Positions 15,966-23,363 of a stretch of 32,082 nucleotides of DNA are shown piece by piece. Within the stretch, counting starts at the first letter, position 1. Every line of letters starts with the position of its first letter. Location of the stretch: NCBI GenBank assembly GCA_016928975.1, contig JAFGJR010000200.1, positions 1 through 32,082 on the forward strand, in the 5' to 3' direction. The translations under genes were made by a program, and so were the position numbers. The notes under the pieces were generated by a model. It saw only the letters and a list, made by a program, of their open reading frames with translations, was not told where the DNA came from and did no database searches. The DNA is from Sedimentisphaerales bacterium. Lineage in GTDB: Bacteria; Planctomycetota; Phycisphaerae; Sedimentisphaerales; SG8-4.

Positions 15966-16835
15966 TTACAACGCTCGCCGCCTGCGAAGCCAGCCGACCA
16001 GACCCACGCCAAGGCCGCCCAGCAACAGGGCACCCGGGGCAGGGATTACGGCGTCGTGGCTGAACCAGTAGATGCCCGGCTCCAGGGTCATGGGCGTCGC
16101 CAGGGTGTACTTCAGGTAGAAGATATCGTCGGTCATGCTGCCGTAATCGACTCCGAACACGCGATCCACACCGGTGTCACCGGTGGTGAACGTGCCGTAG
16201 ACGTAGTCCGAGGAGAAGACGTCGCCGATGAACGAGCCCGTATTGACGGGCAGCAGGTCTCCGTCCACATTGGACCAGACATTCATGCGATAGTGAATGT
16301 CGGGATTGTTCCGGTCGAAGCCGGAGTTCTCGTCGAAGTAGCCGATGATCTGATCGAAGGTGGTGGGCTGTTCAATCTTGAAGTAACCGGCGTAGATCCA
16401 GTCCCAGTTGTTGGACATGGAATACCCGCGGTAGAGGCCCGGCGTAGCGGCACTGGCCTTTCCCTGCGCGGTGGCGTTGTAGTAGTCCCCGTAGGTTCCG
16501 TCCTCAATGCCGTTGTTGTTGTAGACGATGTTGGACCCGTTCTTGAGGGTCAAGGCAAAGCTGGCGTTCTGGGGGAACCAGTCGTCCTTGTGCCACACGT
16601 CGATCGTGTAGCCCCACGCCGGGTCATCCGTGATGAACCGGAATGTGCCGCCGGAGGCGTTGTCCCCGTTTGGCGTTGTCCCGGTGGGGAACTGCCCTCC
16701 CGTCATGATGTAGTAATAGCCATAGGCGTCAGTCTCGTACTCGCCGTGGCCATTGAACACGGAACCAAAGGCACTGCCGGCCAGGACCGCGCACACGATG
16801 GCCGCCACAAAGGATAACCGCCTCACGCTTCTCAT
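15966..16835 (-). CDS. PEP-CTERM sorting-domain protein, function unknown
   Basis: 289 aa. The start at 16835 follows AAGGAGG with good spacing. It has an N-terminal signal peptide (MRSVRRLSFVAAIVCAVLAGSAFG), a Gly/Asn/Tyr/Asp-rich extracellular domain of about 240 residues without a recognised fold, and a C-terminal sorting signal: IPAPGALLLGG, a hydrophobic stretch, then WLRRRRAL. The PxPG variant followed by a transmembrane helix and Arg cluster is the PEP-CTERM/exosortase substrate layout. Proteins of this class are cleaved and attached at the cell surface or in exopolysaccharide. No exosortase gene is in the window. Many aromatic and Asn residues suggest a beta-sandwich. Confidence 0.85.
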   Translation of the reverse strand: MRSVRRLSFVAAIVCAVLAGSAFGSVFNGHGEYETDAYGYYYIMTGGQFPTGTTPNGDNASGGTFRFITDDPAWGYTIDVWHKDDWFPQNASFALTLKNGSNIVYNNNGIEDGTYGDYYNATAQGKASAATPGLYRGYSMSNNWDWIYAGYFKIEQPTTFDQIIGYFDENSGFDRNNPDIHYRMNVWSNVDGDLLPVNTGSFIGDVFSSDYVYGTFTTGDTGVDRVFGVDYGSMTDDIFYLKYTLATPMTLEPGIYWFSHDAVIPAPGALLLGGLGVGLVGWLRRRRAL

Positions 16836-16941
16836 CACCTGTCCTCCTTTTCGTTCGCCCCCACTGACTCTCTCACTGCCCGCGACGGATCGACCGATAC
16901 ATTCGGTGGATATCTGTGTTCGGGCACACCTATTGTAGTTT

Positions 16942-16971
16942 AGCATAAAGTCGGTCATATGACCTCGTCAA
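16942..16971 (-). promoter_or_regulatory. Promoter with a palindromic spacer, upstream of the PEP-CTERM gene
   Basis: On the minus strand TTGACG (16966-16971), an 18-bp spacer and TATGCT (16942-16947). The 12-bp perfect palindrome GGTCATATGACC (16953-16964) lies inside the spacer and is a good operator candidate. The leader to the start at 16835 would be about 100 nt. Confidence 0.5.
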
Positions 16972-17269
16972 GAGAAATTGTGTATTTTGTGTAAATTATC
17001 CAGTTTAACATATGGCAGGAGCGCCACTCTTGCGGGGAGCTCATGTGTCAAGGACGGCAGGTTCTATCCGCGCCCGGCTATGGCAGGGACCCGCTCCCAT
17101 GTTCGCAGACGCGATGGAATGCACTGTAAGTGATGGTTTGAAAAAGAGTTATGTTTCACGCAAGCCGGGAGTGTCCGGGTCAGATTGCCTTGGTCCAGGG
17201 GCCCACGGCGGACTCTGGCGGCCGGGCTGAACACTGTGCGGAGCGGGGATATGGCCTGGGAGGGGCCTG
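16972..17269. other. Intergenic region between the PEP-CTERM promoter and the TerB-like gene
   Basis: About 300 bp. The left third is unusually AT-rich for this genome (16975-17015); the rest is GC-rich. I see no gene and no convincing terminator for the chaperone-like operon that ends at 17270. Confidence 0.5.
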
Positions 17270-18550
17270 TCAGGCGTTCTGGCGGACGGGCTTTAATCCG
17301 ACGAACTGGGTGCGGGCGTTGGCGATGAGGTTGAGCATCTGGTCGGCCTGCTTGCGGATCGCCGGATCGGAGCTGATCACACGCGAGCTCCACTTGGCGT
17401 ACTCGCGGTTCAACTGGTGGCGGGTTTCCTCCTGGTTCATTTCCTCCGTGACGCCGAGGATCATCTCCGTGTCCTGACTGGCGTGCATGTGCACGGGCAG
17501 GATCTTCTCGACCATCGTGCGAAGCCGCGTGCGGTCGATCACGAGACATCGCGCCAGGTCCTTCAGGAGCAGCATCTCCGCTGCGGTCACCTGGCCTTTG
17601 GCGCCGGCGACTCGCAGGCACAAATCCATGATCTCGATCCGGCCGATCATGGGCGCAATCTCGGCAATCTCTCTGCAGATTTCCTCGATGTTCAGCCGCC
17701 CGCCCTTGCGGAAGAAGGCGGCGGTCTTCTGCATCGCGCGGTCGAGCTCGCTGCGGGCCGCGACCGAAGCCTCGCCGGACCCGAAATTCGTTCGCACCCA
17801 GCCTTCGATGACGATGACCTCGGAGTCGGGCAGCTCGTTGTCGGCGGCAGCGACGCTGAACGCCAGCCCTACGGCCAGCGTCTTGGCCCGCTGGATGTTG
17901 TCCTCAATATCCAGATATCCGATCTCTACATTGCCGAAGGTCGCCAGGGCGTTCGTGTAGGCGAGCCGTTCTCCGGTCTCCTGCGACACGATGGCGACGC
18001 AGCCCTGGAGTCGGCGGCTGCCCTGGCGAGGCAGCACGAACTGCTCCGGGGAAAGCTGGGCAACGACGGTCCAGTCCCCCAGAACGGTCGTGCTGTGGCA
18101 GAGCTTGCCCATGGGGCTCTGGTGGACGAAGATGGAGGAGGCTTGGAGCGGGCCGTGCTTTGGGCGGTTCAGGACGGGCAACGGTGGGGCCGAGCCGTCC
18201 GTAACGTCGCTGAGCGACACCTGGAGACTGACCTCGTAGTCGTCGTCGGGGGACCTGATCGTTCCGCAGATCTCGACGACGAGGGTGGACCGCCACGAGT
18301 CGCCCTCGGCCTGACGTCCGATCCGCACGCGCGCATTGAACACGCTGGGGTCGACAGGCGTGTAGGCATCCTGAGGCGCCTCCACGTCACGGCGGGCTCC
18401 GCCGGCGTGACCGAGTTGCTCCAGGCACTTGCGCAGACTGTCGCAGCCCTGGGCCATCGCCTTCGACGTTCCATCGCCGCCCACTCGATCCCGAATGGCA
18501 GACCACACCGCTCGAATTGCCGATCGAACATTGGCTGGGATGATACGCAT
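17270..18550 (-). CDS. TerB-like protein of a chaperone-type operon
   Basis: 426 aa from ATG 18550 (ribosome-binding site weak; a longer frame exists upstream but would overlap the Hsp70 gene). The N-terminal half is a beta-rich unrecognised region. From about residue 225 there are two helical segments resembling TerB/DjlA-N metal-binding modules: AKTLAVGLAFSVAAADNELP followed by SEVIVIEGWV, and later VAGAKGQVTAAEMLLLKDLA. The last 45 residues (LNREYAKWSSRVISSDPAIR, then QADQMLNLIA) form a charged helical tail. TerB modules occur with J domains in DjlA-type Hsp70 partners. No HPD motif is present here, so it is not a classical J protein. Its place downstream of an Hsp70-like gene, with an 85-nt gap, suggests a partner or client-recognition role. 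Confident about the operon, less about the domain. Confidence 0.6.
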   Translation of the reverse strand: MRIIPANVRSAIRAVWSAIRDRVGGDGTSKAMAQGCDSLRKCLEQLGHAGGARRDVEAPQDAYTPVDPSVFNARVRIGRQAEGDSWRSTLVVEICGTIRSPDDDYEVSLQVSLSDVTDGSAPPLPVLNRPKHGPLQASSIFVHQSPMGKLCHSTTVLGDWTVVAQLSPEQFVLPRQGSRRLQGCVAIVSQETGERLAYTNALATFGNVEIGYLDIEDNIQRAKTLAVGLAFSVAAADNELPDSEVIVIEGWVRTNFGSGEASVAARSELDRAMQKTAAFFRKGGRLNIEEICREIAEIAPMIGRIEIMDLCLRVAGAKGQVTAAEMLLLKDLARCLVIDRTRLRTMVEKILPVHMHASQDTEMILGVTEEMNQEETRHQLNREYAKWSSRVISSDPAIRKQADQMLNLIANARTQFVGLKPVRQNA

Positions 18551-18635
18551 ACGTCTGTTCACATGGCTCTGCCGGCCGCACCCGGCAGTCCAGCCGTCTC
18601 CGGTCACCCTCGACGTCCCGCGCCGATGCACATAC

Positions 18636-20183
18636 TCACTGGACCTTGAACGGCTGCAACTCGTTGGCTTTCTGTGTCGTGTTGCTGCCGGCAACCGCCC
18701 CTTCCTGGTTCAGAGAGAAATCGACCTCGAGGAGCCGGCCGGACTCGACGTCCTCGAATCGGCAGTGCATTCTCTGGTTCGAATCGTAGCTGTAGGTCAC
18801 CTTGATCGGGCGCTCTGCCGGCCGGTCGGGCGGCAGGTCGAAGCTGTGCGTGGCGATCTTGTTGACGTACGACGGGTCGGTGTCCTCGCCCTGCGTGACC
18901 GTCACTTCCACTCGCTTCTGGCCCTCCGAGACGGTATAGAAGACCTGGGAGGACTCGCAGGGCAGCGGCGTGTTCTTCTTCAGGATGATCTTGTTCTGGA
19001 CGATTCGCTGGCCGGTCTCTTTGTCGATCGGGGCGCAGAGCGTGCCGTAGCTGTGGTTGCACACGTCCGTCAGGGTGATGTCCTTGAGGCCCGCCGCGAT
19101 ACCTGGCGGCACATCGTCCGGTCTCTCGCGCATCAGGACCAGTCCGGCGTGCAGCGCGGCGCCCAGCGCCACGCACTCGTCCACGTTCACGCCCACCTCC
19201 GGCGGAAAGCCGAAGATATCCTCCAGGTGGGTGCGCACCAGCGGCACGCGCGTGCTTCCGCCGACGAGCAGGACCGTGTTGATATCGGAGGGCTTCAGGC
19301 CCGCTTCCTCCAGTGCCACCTCCACGAGCATGTCGGCCCGGGCCACCAGCGGCGCGATCGCCTCCTCGAACATCTCGCGGGCGATCTCCACGCGCATGCT
19401 GCCCGCCTGGCCGTACAACATCTTCTTGGCCGCCGGCCGTCGCGACAAGGTCTTCTTGATGTCCTCTGCCTCGTCCTCGTACTTGGCCTTCTCCTCCTCG
19501 GTCGTGATCAGATCGGCGTTGAGCTGGTCTTTGTACAGCTTCTGGAGGATTTCAAGGACTTTGCGGTCGAAGTCGATGCCGCCAAGGGCGTGATCGCCCT
19601 GCGAGCAGATGATGTCCATCTGGAGCCCTTTGACGTCCATGATCGTGACGTCGAAGGTTCCACCGCCGAGGTCGTAGGCCAGGACTCTGCCGGCGACCTC
19701 GCGCGTCGTGGCGTAACACAGAGCGGCCGCCACCGGCTCGTTGACGATGCCGATCACGTTGAACCCGACGGCCGTCCCGGCGTCCATGACGGCCTTTCGG
19801 CGGACCTCATCGAAGTGCGCCGGTACGGAGATCACGGCGTCACGGATCTCTCCGTGCTGGGCGGAGCAGTCCTGCCGGACCTTCTTGAGGATCAGCGCCG
19901 ACAGCTCCGTCGGCGTCCAATCCCTGCCGTCGATGTTCACCTTGTAGTCGGTGCCTATGTGACGCTTGATCCAACGGACGGAGCGTGCGGGGTTGAGGTA
20001 GCGCGAGTTGAGCGCCTCGATTCCCACGCGGATCATATCCGGATTCTCTTCATCGAAGAAGATGGCCGACGGAGTGAGTCGGTCTCCGTCGGCGTTGGGA
20101 ACGATCTCGGGCTTGCCGATGCTGTTGAGGATCGCCAAGGAGGAGAACGTGGTTCCGAGATCTATGCCGACGATGTTGCCCAT
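18636..20183 (-). CDS. Short Hsp70/DnaK-like chaperone
   Basis: 515 aa, well below the roughly 610-640 of housekeeping DnaK. The start at 20183 follows AGGAGAT. The actin-like ATPase motifs are intact: GIDLGTTFSSLAIL (phosphate 1), LAYDLGGGTFDVTI (phosphate 2), the adenosine motif VLLVGGSTRVPLV, and VDECVALGAALHAG. A beta-sandwich substrate-binding region follows (from about 385: SYGTLCAPID, VQNKIILKKNTPLP). The alpha-helical lid and the disordered tail are missing, and the protein ends shortly after VDFSLNQEGAVAG. A lidless Hsp70 would be expected to have fast substrate exchange. It lies 63 nt downstream of a GrpE-like gene, so both probably act together; it is not the general dnaK. Confidence 0.88.
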   Translation of the reverse strand: MGNIVGIDLGTTFSSLAILNSIGKPEIVPNADGDRLTPSAIFFDEENPDMIRVGIEALNSRYLNPARSVRWIKRHIGTDYKVNIDGRDWTPTELSALILKKVRQDCSAQHGEIRDAVISVPAHFDEVRRKAVMDAGTAVGFNVIGIVNEPVAAALCYATTREVAGRVLAYDLGGGTFDVTIMDVKGLQMDIICSQGDHALGGIDFDRKVLEILQKLYKDQLNADLITTEEEKAKYEDEAEDIKKTLSRRPAAKKMLYGQAGSMRVEIAREMFEEAIAPLVARADMLVEVALEEAGLKPSDINTVLLVGGSTRVPLVRTHLEDIFGFPPEVGVNVDECVALGAALHAGLVLMRERPDDVPPGIAAGLKDITLTDVCNHSYGTLCAPIDKETGQRIVQNKIILKKNTPLPCESSQVFYTVSEGQKRVEVTVTQGEDTDPSYVNKIATHSFDLPPDRPAERPIKVTYSYDSNQRMHCRFEDVESGRLLEVDFSLNQEGAVAGSNTTQKANELQPFKVQ

Positions 20184-20246
20184 AACGATCTCCTACGCTA
20201 TGCCTTGCGGCGTACTCCCTGCCGCGAGCGGCGCTCGCGACGCGGC

Positions 20247-21761
20247 TCACCCGAACAACTTCACTTGCGCCGTTCGGACGACCTTGTAGTTCTCATCATC
20301 AGTAATATATCGATAGCCGGGGCGCAGGACTTTTGCGATCTTGCCGGCCTGGCCCGGCTTATTGGACGCTTGCTTTTCCTTGACCGCCTCGGCGGCCTTC
20401 TCCTGGCCGCGGTACTCGCTGTGCATCTCGGGCTCGAAGCGTTCCACGCCGCTCGATTCGAGGGCGAAGAGCATCTCATCGCGGATTTCCTCGAGATGGG
20501 AGGTGGCCTCGTCGTCCTCTCCGAGGTCGTTGATCCGCCTCTCGACGTTGTCGAGGCAACGAATGACCCGCAGACAGAAGGTTCGGATAATCGTCCAGTC
20601 ATAGCCGTCCTGGAGTTTCTCGACGCGGTCCTGCTGCGAGGCCGCGTAGTCCCGGATGGCCGAGACCTGTTCCGCCAGCTCCTTGAGGGTGGTGTTCAGC
20701 GGCGTCGATTGCTCCCGCGTGGCCTGCTGGACGCTCTGCGCCATCTCCTTGAACTCGGCCAACTGTTTCTGTAGGTCCTCCGCCTGCTCCTTCAGCTTGT
20801 GGGGTAGGTCCGGCGCGCGTTCCTCCCGCTCCAGCGTGGCCGTGGCCGGCGGGTCACTGAACTGTGGGGCAGACATGGTATCCTCGCGGGCGCTGTCGTG
20901 CACTATCGTTGTGGACCACTGGGCATCCGGCGACCATTCCTGGGTGGAGGGCCCGTCGGACATCAGCACGTCCATTGGATTCTCTTCTACCGGGACCTTG
21001 CGCACCATCAGGGTGGGTCGCCTGGAGGTGGCGAAGGTCCCCAGGGAGCGGGGCAGAAAGCCGTCATCTCCCACGGCCGGACGGCCGAGCTCGGATCGGT
21101 GGTCGGGAGACGAGAGCGGCGACAGGCCTCGCGGCTTGTTCCTCGGTCCCGCCTGTGTGGCGGCAAGGGCTTCCTCCGGCGCGTGGGCCGGAATGTCCGT
21201 CAGTTCGGGAGCCGGTGGTGGGTCCGTCGCTTCCTCCGCCGGTCGCGACCACCAGGCGTGGATCGCCCGCACCAGCCGCACGAAGCCGCACAGCAACCAG
21301 ATCACACAACAGCCGCTCAGGATCGTTCCACCGATGGAAATGCAGACGATCGACGTCGTGTGCGCGATTTCCTTCTGCTCCTGAAGCTTCTTGTATTCTC
21401 GGACTCGCTGCTCCCAGCCGGGGCCGTAGAGGAAGTCGGCGATCTCCCCCGAGCTCATCTCACCGGCGGCCAGCTTCTCGATGTCCACACGGAGCCTGGC
21501 CTGCTGCTCTTGGGCCAACTGCTGGCGGGTCTTGCCCTGGCGGTCCTTGTCCATTTCGAGGGCGAGCCGGGTCTGCTCGTCGGGACTCAGCAAGTGCCAG
21601 CGGCCGTACTTGTTTAGATATTCCTGCGGCTGAATCGAGTGCTTCGCCTTGAGGTCGGCGGTCTGTGCCTGTTCATTCTGCGTCTCCCGCAGAAGCCACC
21701 CAAGCGCAACGCCTCCGACGAGTAGAACGGCCAAGCCCAGAATCGCACACTTCTTCAGCAT
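20247..21761 (-). CDS. Membrane-anchored GrpE-like protein
   Basis: 504 aa from ATG 21761; the upstream frame extends to a GTG at 21860 but the product would then lose the clean N-terminal membrane segment. TM1 is residues 5-24 (KKCAILGLAVLLVGGVALGW). A charged helical stretch follows, then TM2 at about 136-162 (SIVCISIGGTILSGCCVIWL). A long linker, rich in Pro, Ser and acidic residues (about 165-315), leads to a coiled coil (about 318-345) and a GrpE-like domain (about 350-504) ending NYKVVRTAQVKLFG, like the terminal beta strand of GrpE. If the N-terminus is cytoplasmic, the loop between TM1 and TM2 is external and the GrpE part is cytoplasmic, where it could exchange nucleotide on the adjacent Hsp70. 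It is the first gene of a three-gene operon. Confidence 0.75.
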   Translation of the reverse strand: MLKKCAILGLAVLLVGGVALGWLLRETQNEQAQTADLKAKHSIQPQEYLNKYGRWHLLSPDEQTRLALEMDKDRQGKTRQQLAQEQQARLRVDIEKLAAGEMSSGEIADFLYGPGWEQRVREYKKLQEQKEIAHTTSIVCISIGGTILSGCCVIWLLCGFVRLVRAIHAWWSRPAEEATDPPPAPELTDIPAHAPEEALAATQAGPRNKPRGLSPLSSPDHRSELGRPAVGDDGFLPRSLGTFATSRRPTLMVRKVPVEENPMDVLMSDGPSTQEWSPDAQWSTTIVHDSAREDTMSAPQFSDPPATATLEREERAPDLPHKLKEQAEDLQKQLAEFKEMAQSVQQATREQSTPLNTTLKELAEQVSAIRDYAASQQDRVEKLQDGYDWTIIRTFCLRVIRCLDNVERRINDLGEDDEATSHLEEIRDEMLFALESSGVERFEPEMHSEYRGQEKAAEAVKEKQASNKPGQAGKIAKVLRPGYRYITDDENYKVVRTAQVKLFG

Positions 21762-21855
21762 GAGTAGCAGTAATCTGCAAACACTATGTGACCTGATCCT
21801 CCATACCCTTCGGCTCCTGTATGACGCCGATTGAGAAGAAGCTCGAAAAGGCGCC

Positions 21856-21910
21856 CCCACGCAAGCGCGTGGGCATCACCCGCCGGCTGAGGCACGGGAA
21901 CCGCCGTGCC
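21856..21910 (-). terminator. Two hairpins between the anti-sigma gene and the GrpE-like gene
   Basis: On the minus strand GGCACGG-CGGTTC-CCGTGCC (21891-21910) comes first, then CCCACGC-GCTT-GCGTGGG (21856-21873) followed by GGCGCCTTTT. The second could end the sigma/anti-sigma transcript. Alternatively both belong to the leader of the chaperone-like operon. Confidence 0.45.
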
Positions 21911-22062
21911 CACCGCCCACCAAAGTATAGGAAATGGCCGCTTTCAGCCAAATGATGAGGGTCGCGTGCGCTGTGCGCAGGATGAACACAGGAGCCTGCG
22001 ATTGGCCGCACTTTTCTTCGTGCTGTCGCTGGGAGAAGTCACAGTGTCCGATAAGGGGACAC

Positions 22063-22593
22063 TCAGGAACCGAAGACCTCGCGAGCCAGGTCCTCGCCGG
22101 CCTGATTGGCGTAGTATTGCTTCATGACCGCCTGACCTTGAGTGCGGGCGGTGTTAAAGGAGGAGAAGACCCCCGTCTTGGTAAGCAACAGGATTGCCAC
22201 ACAGGCGGCCACGTTCGTGATGGCGAAGCGGTACCTGGCGTATCTTTCGATCAAGCTGGGCTCCGGCTTGGTCTCTTCGAGCCGCCGGGCCTGGGCGACC
22301 TGGCGCAACTCGTGGTTGAGCATCCGCAGGGCGGCAGAGTTTGCCTGCATCAGCAGGTCGAGCCGGTGAGGCCGGGATCTGATCGCCGACAGGGCCAGCT
22401 CCACCTTGGCGATCCGGGCCAGACGCCTCTGGCACCTGGGGCAGCTCGCCGCGTGTGCCTGTACCCACCGGGCCTCCGGGCCCAGTCGATGGCGCGCCGA
22501 CTCCAGCAGGCGCTGCCGGACCCTCTTGCACGGGCTCGGCTCCCGCCTGCTCTCGCAGGAATCTCTCTTGGCCCAGCATCTTAGGAGTCTCAT
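22063..22593 (-). CDS. Zinc-finger anti-sigma-factor-like membrane protein
   Basis: 176 aa. The ATG at 22593 overlaps the sigma-factor stop as ATGA, with GAGAGGA just upstream; a GTG 24 nt further upstream is possible but less likely. The motif H47-x3-C51-x2-C54 (HAASCPRC) is the zf-HC2 anti-sigma core, followed by a long charged helical region and one transmembrane segment at about 121-144 (AITNVAACVAILLLTKTGVF), then a short external tail. Anti-sigma proteins of this kind hold an ECF sigma factor at the membrane until a signal releases it. The short external tail leaves little room for a sensor domain, so signal perception could need a partner. Confidence 0.75.
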   Translation of the reverse strand: MRLLRCWAKRDSCESRREPSPCKRVRQRLLESARHRLGPEARWVQAHAASCPRCQRRLARIAKVELALSAIRSRPHRLDLLMQANSAALRMLNHELRQVAQARRLEETKPEPSLIERYARYRFAITNVAACVAILLLTKTGVFSSFNTARTQGQAVMKQYYANQAGEDLAREVFGS

Positions 22594-23153
22594 GATTCGT
22601 CCTCTCTGTTCATCCACACCGCCAGCAGTTGGACCGCTTTGCAGCGGTAGACCCTGGCGGTCCCGGCCGACACGCCCAGAATGCGGGCCACATCCGGATA
22701 TGACAGTTCCCCGAAGTCTCGGAGCATGATCACATTTCGCAGGTGCTCGGGCAGTTGAGCCACGTACTGGCGGAGGCTCTCAGTCAAGTGCCTCGTGTCG
22801 AAATCCCGCTCGGCGACCTGCGGCTCCTCAATCCCCTTAGTCATACTGGACAGGGTCTTTTTCTCGATGGACCGATCCCTCAGCATCGTGATCGCGACAT
22901 TGCTGGCCGTGCGGAACAGATACGCCTTGATCCACCGCGGCTTGCGGTGGTCTTCCAGGTGCGCCAGACGCAGGAAAATGGTCTGGTAGGCGTCGCACAC
23001 GTCCTGCTCATTGCCCAGGATCCGCCAGAGCATGGTCACCAGCTCATGGCCGTGCGTCTGCATGGCCGTCACGATCCAGCGCTGGCTCTCGTCCACAGCC
23101 TGGCATGCCGCAGAATCCCAGATCAGGTCGCAACTGACGGCCTTACCGAACAT
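22590..23153 (-). CDS. ECF-type RNA polymerase sigma factor
   Basis: 187 aa with AGGGGA before the ATG. Region 2 is visible at about 30-95 (ELVTMLWRILGNEQDVCDAY, IKAYLFRTASNVAITMLRDR), and region 4 at about 128-180 (LPEHLRNVIMLRDFGELSYP, DVARILGVSAGTARVYRCKA), the DNA-binding helix-turn-helix. The linker between is short and there is no region 1.1 or 3, as in ECF sigma factors. It is co-transcribed with the zinc-finger membrane protein next to it, its likely regulator. It is divergent from the filament/secretion-like operon, so that operon is a candidate target, by position only. Confidence 0.9.
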   Translation of the reverse strand: MFGKAVSCDLIWDSAACQAVDESQRWIVTAMQTHGHELVTMLWRILGNEQDVCDAYQTIFLRLAHLEDHRKPRWIKAYLFRTASNVAITMLRDRSIEKKTLSSMTKGIEEPQVAERDFDTRHLTESLRQYVAQLPEHLRNVIMLRDFGELSYPDVARILGVSAGTARVYRCKAVQLLAVWMNREDES

Positions 23154-23193
23154 AAATCCCCTGTCCTATTGCCTATGCTTCGGTACATAGGAC
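23154..23193 (-). promoter_or_regulatory. Sigma-factor leader with competing hairpins
   Basis: In the minus-strand RNA one left arm, GUCCUAUG (23186-23193), can pair either with CAUAGG (23172-23177) or with the more distal AUAGGAC (23163-23169), which lies directly against the AGGGGA ribosome-binding site. The two structures exclude each other. Confidence 0.4.
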
Positions 23194-23208
23194 GGTCTTT
23201 CGCCGCTT

Positions 23209-23218
23209 GTGTTAACAC
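23209..23218. promoter_or_regulatory. Perfect palindrome in the divergent intergenic region
   Basis: GTGTTAACAC lies between the sigma-factor gene and the filament/secretion-like operon. It is a candidate binding site for a dimeric regulator; no promoter elements could be placed with confidence around it. Confidence 0.3.
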
Positions 23219-23303
23219 CGAAACGCCGCCCGAGACGAAAAAAACGCATTCCGATTAACAGTTATTATCACGGCACGTCTTAAAGCAGGCAAGAAGGCAG
23301 TTC

Positions 23304-23363
23304 ATGGAAGTTGCTCAAATCAAGTGTCGCGGTTGCGCAGGACAAGTGCACAAACACGTATGA
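23304..23363 (+). CDS. Possible 19-residue leader peptide upstream of the ATPase gene
   Basis: ATG GAA GTT GCT ... encodes MEVAQIKCRGCAGQVHKHV, with AGAAGG a few bases upstream. Its stop codon overlaps the ATG at 23360 as ATGA, the arrangement used for translational coupling. The peptide has a CRGC pair and a His-x-x-His-like tail but is too short to classify. The ATPase start at 23360 has no Shine-Dalgarno sequence of its own, which fits coupling. It could equally be chance. Confidence 0.35.
   Translation: MEVAQIKCRGCAGQVHKHV

Noticed and set aside
17270..18694. Upstream start of the TerB-like protein at 18694
   Set aside because: It would overlap the Hsp70 coding region, and the added N-terminus is low-complexity; the ATG at 18550 fits better.
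18429..20774. Plus-strand open frame of 781 codons opposite the Hsp70 and GrpE-like genes
   Set aside because: Low-complexity Arg/His/Asp-rich product; antisense shadow of conserved genes.
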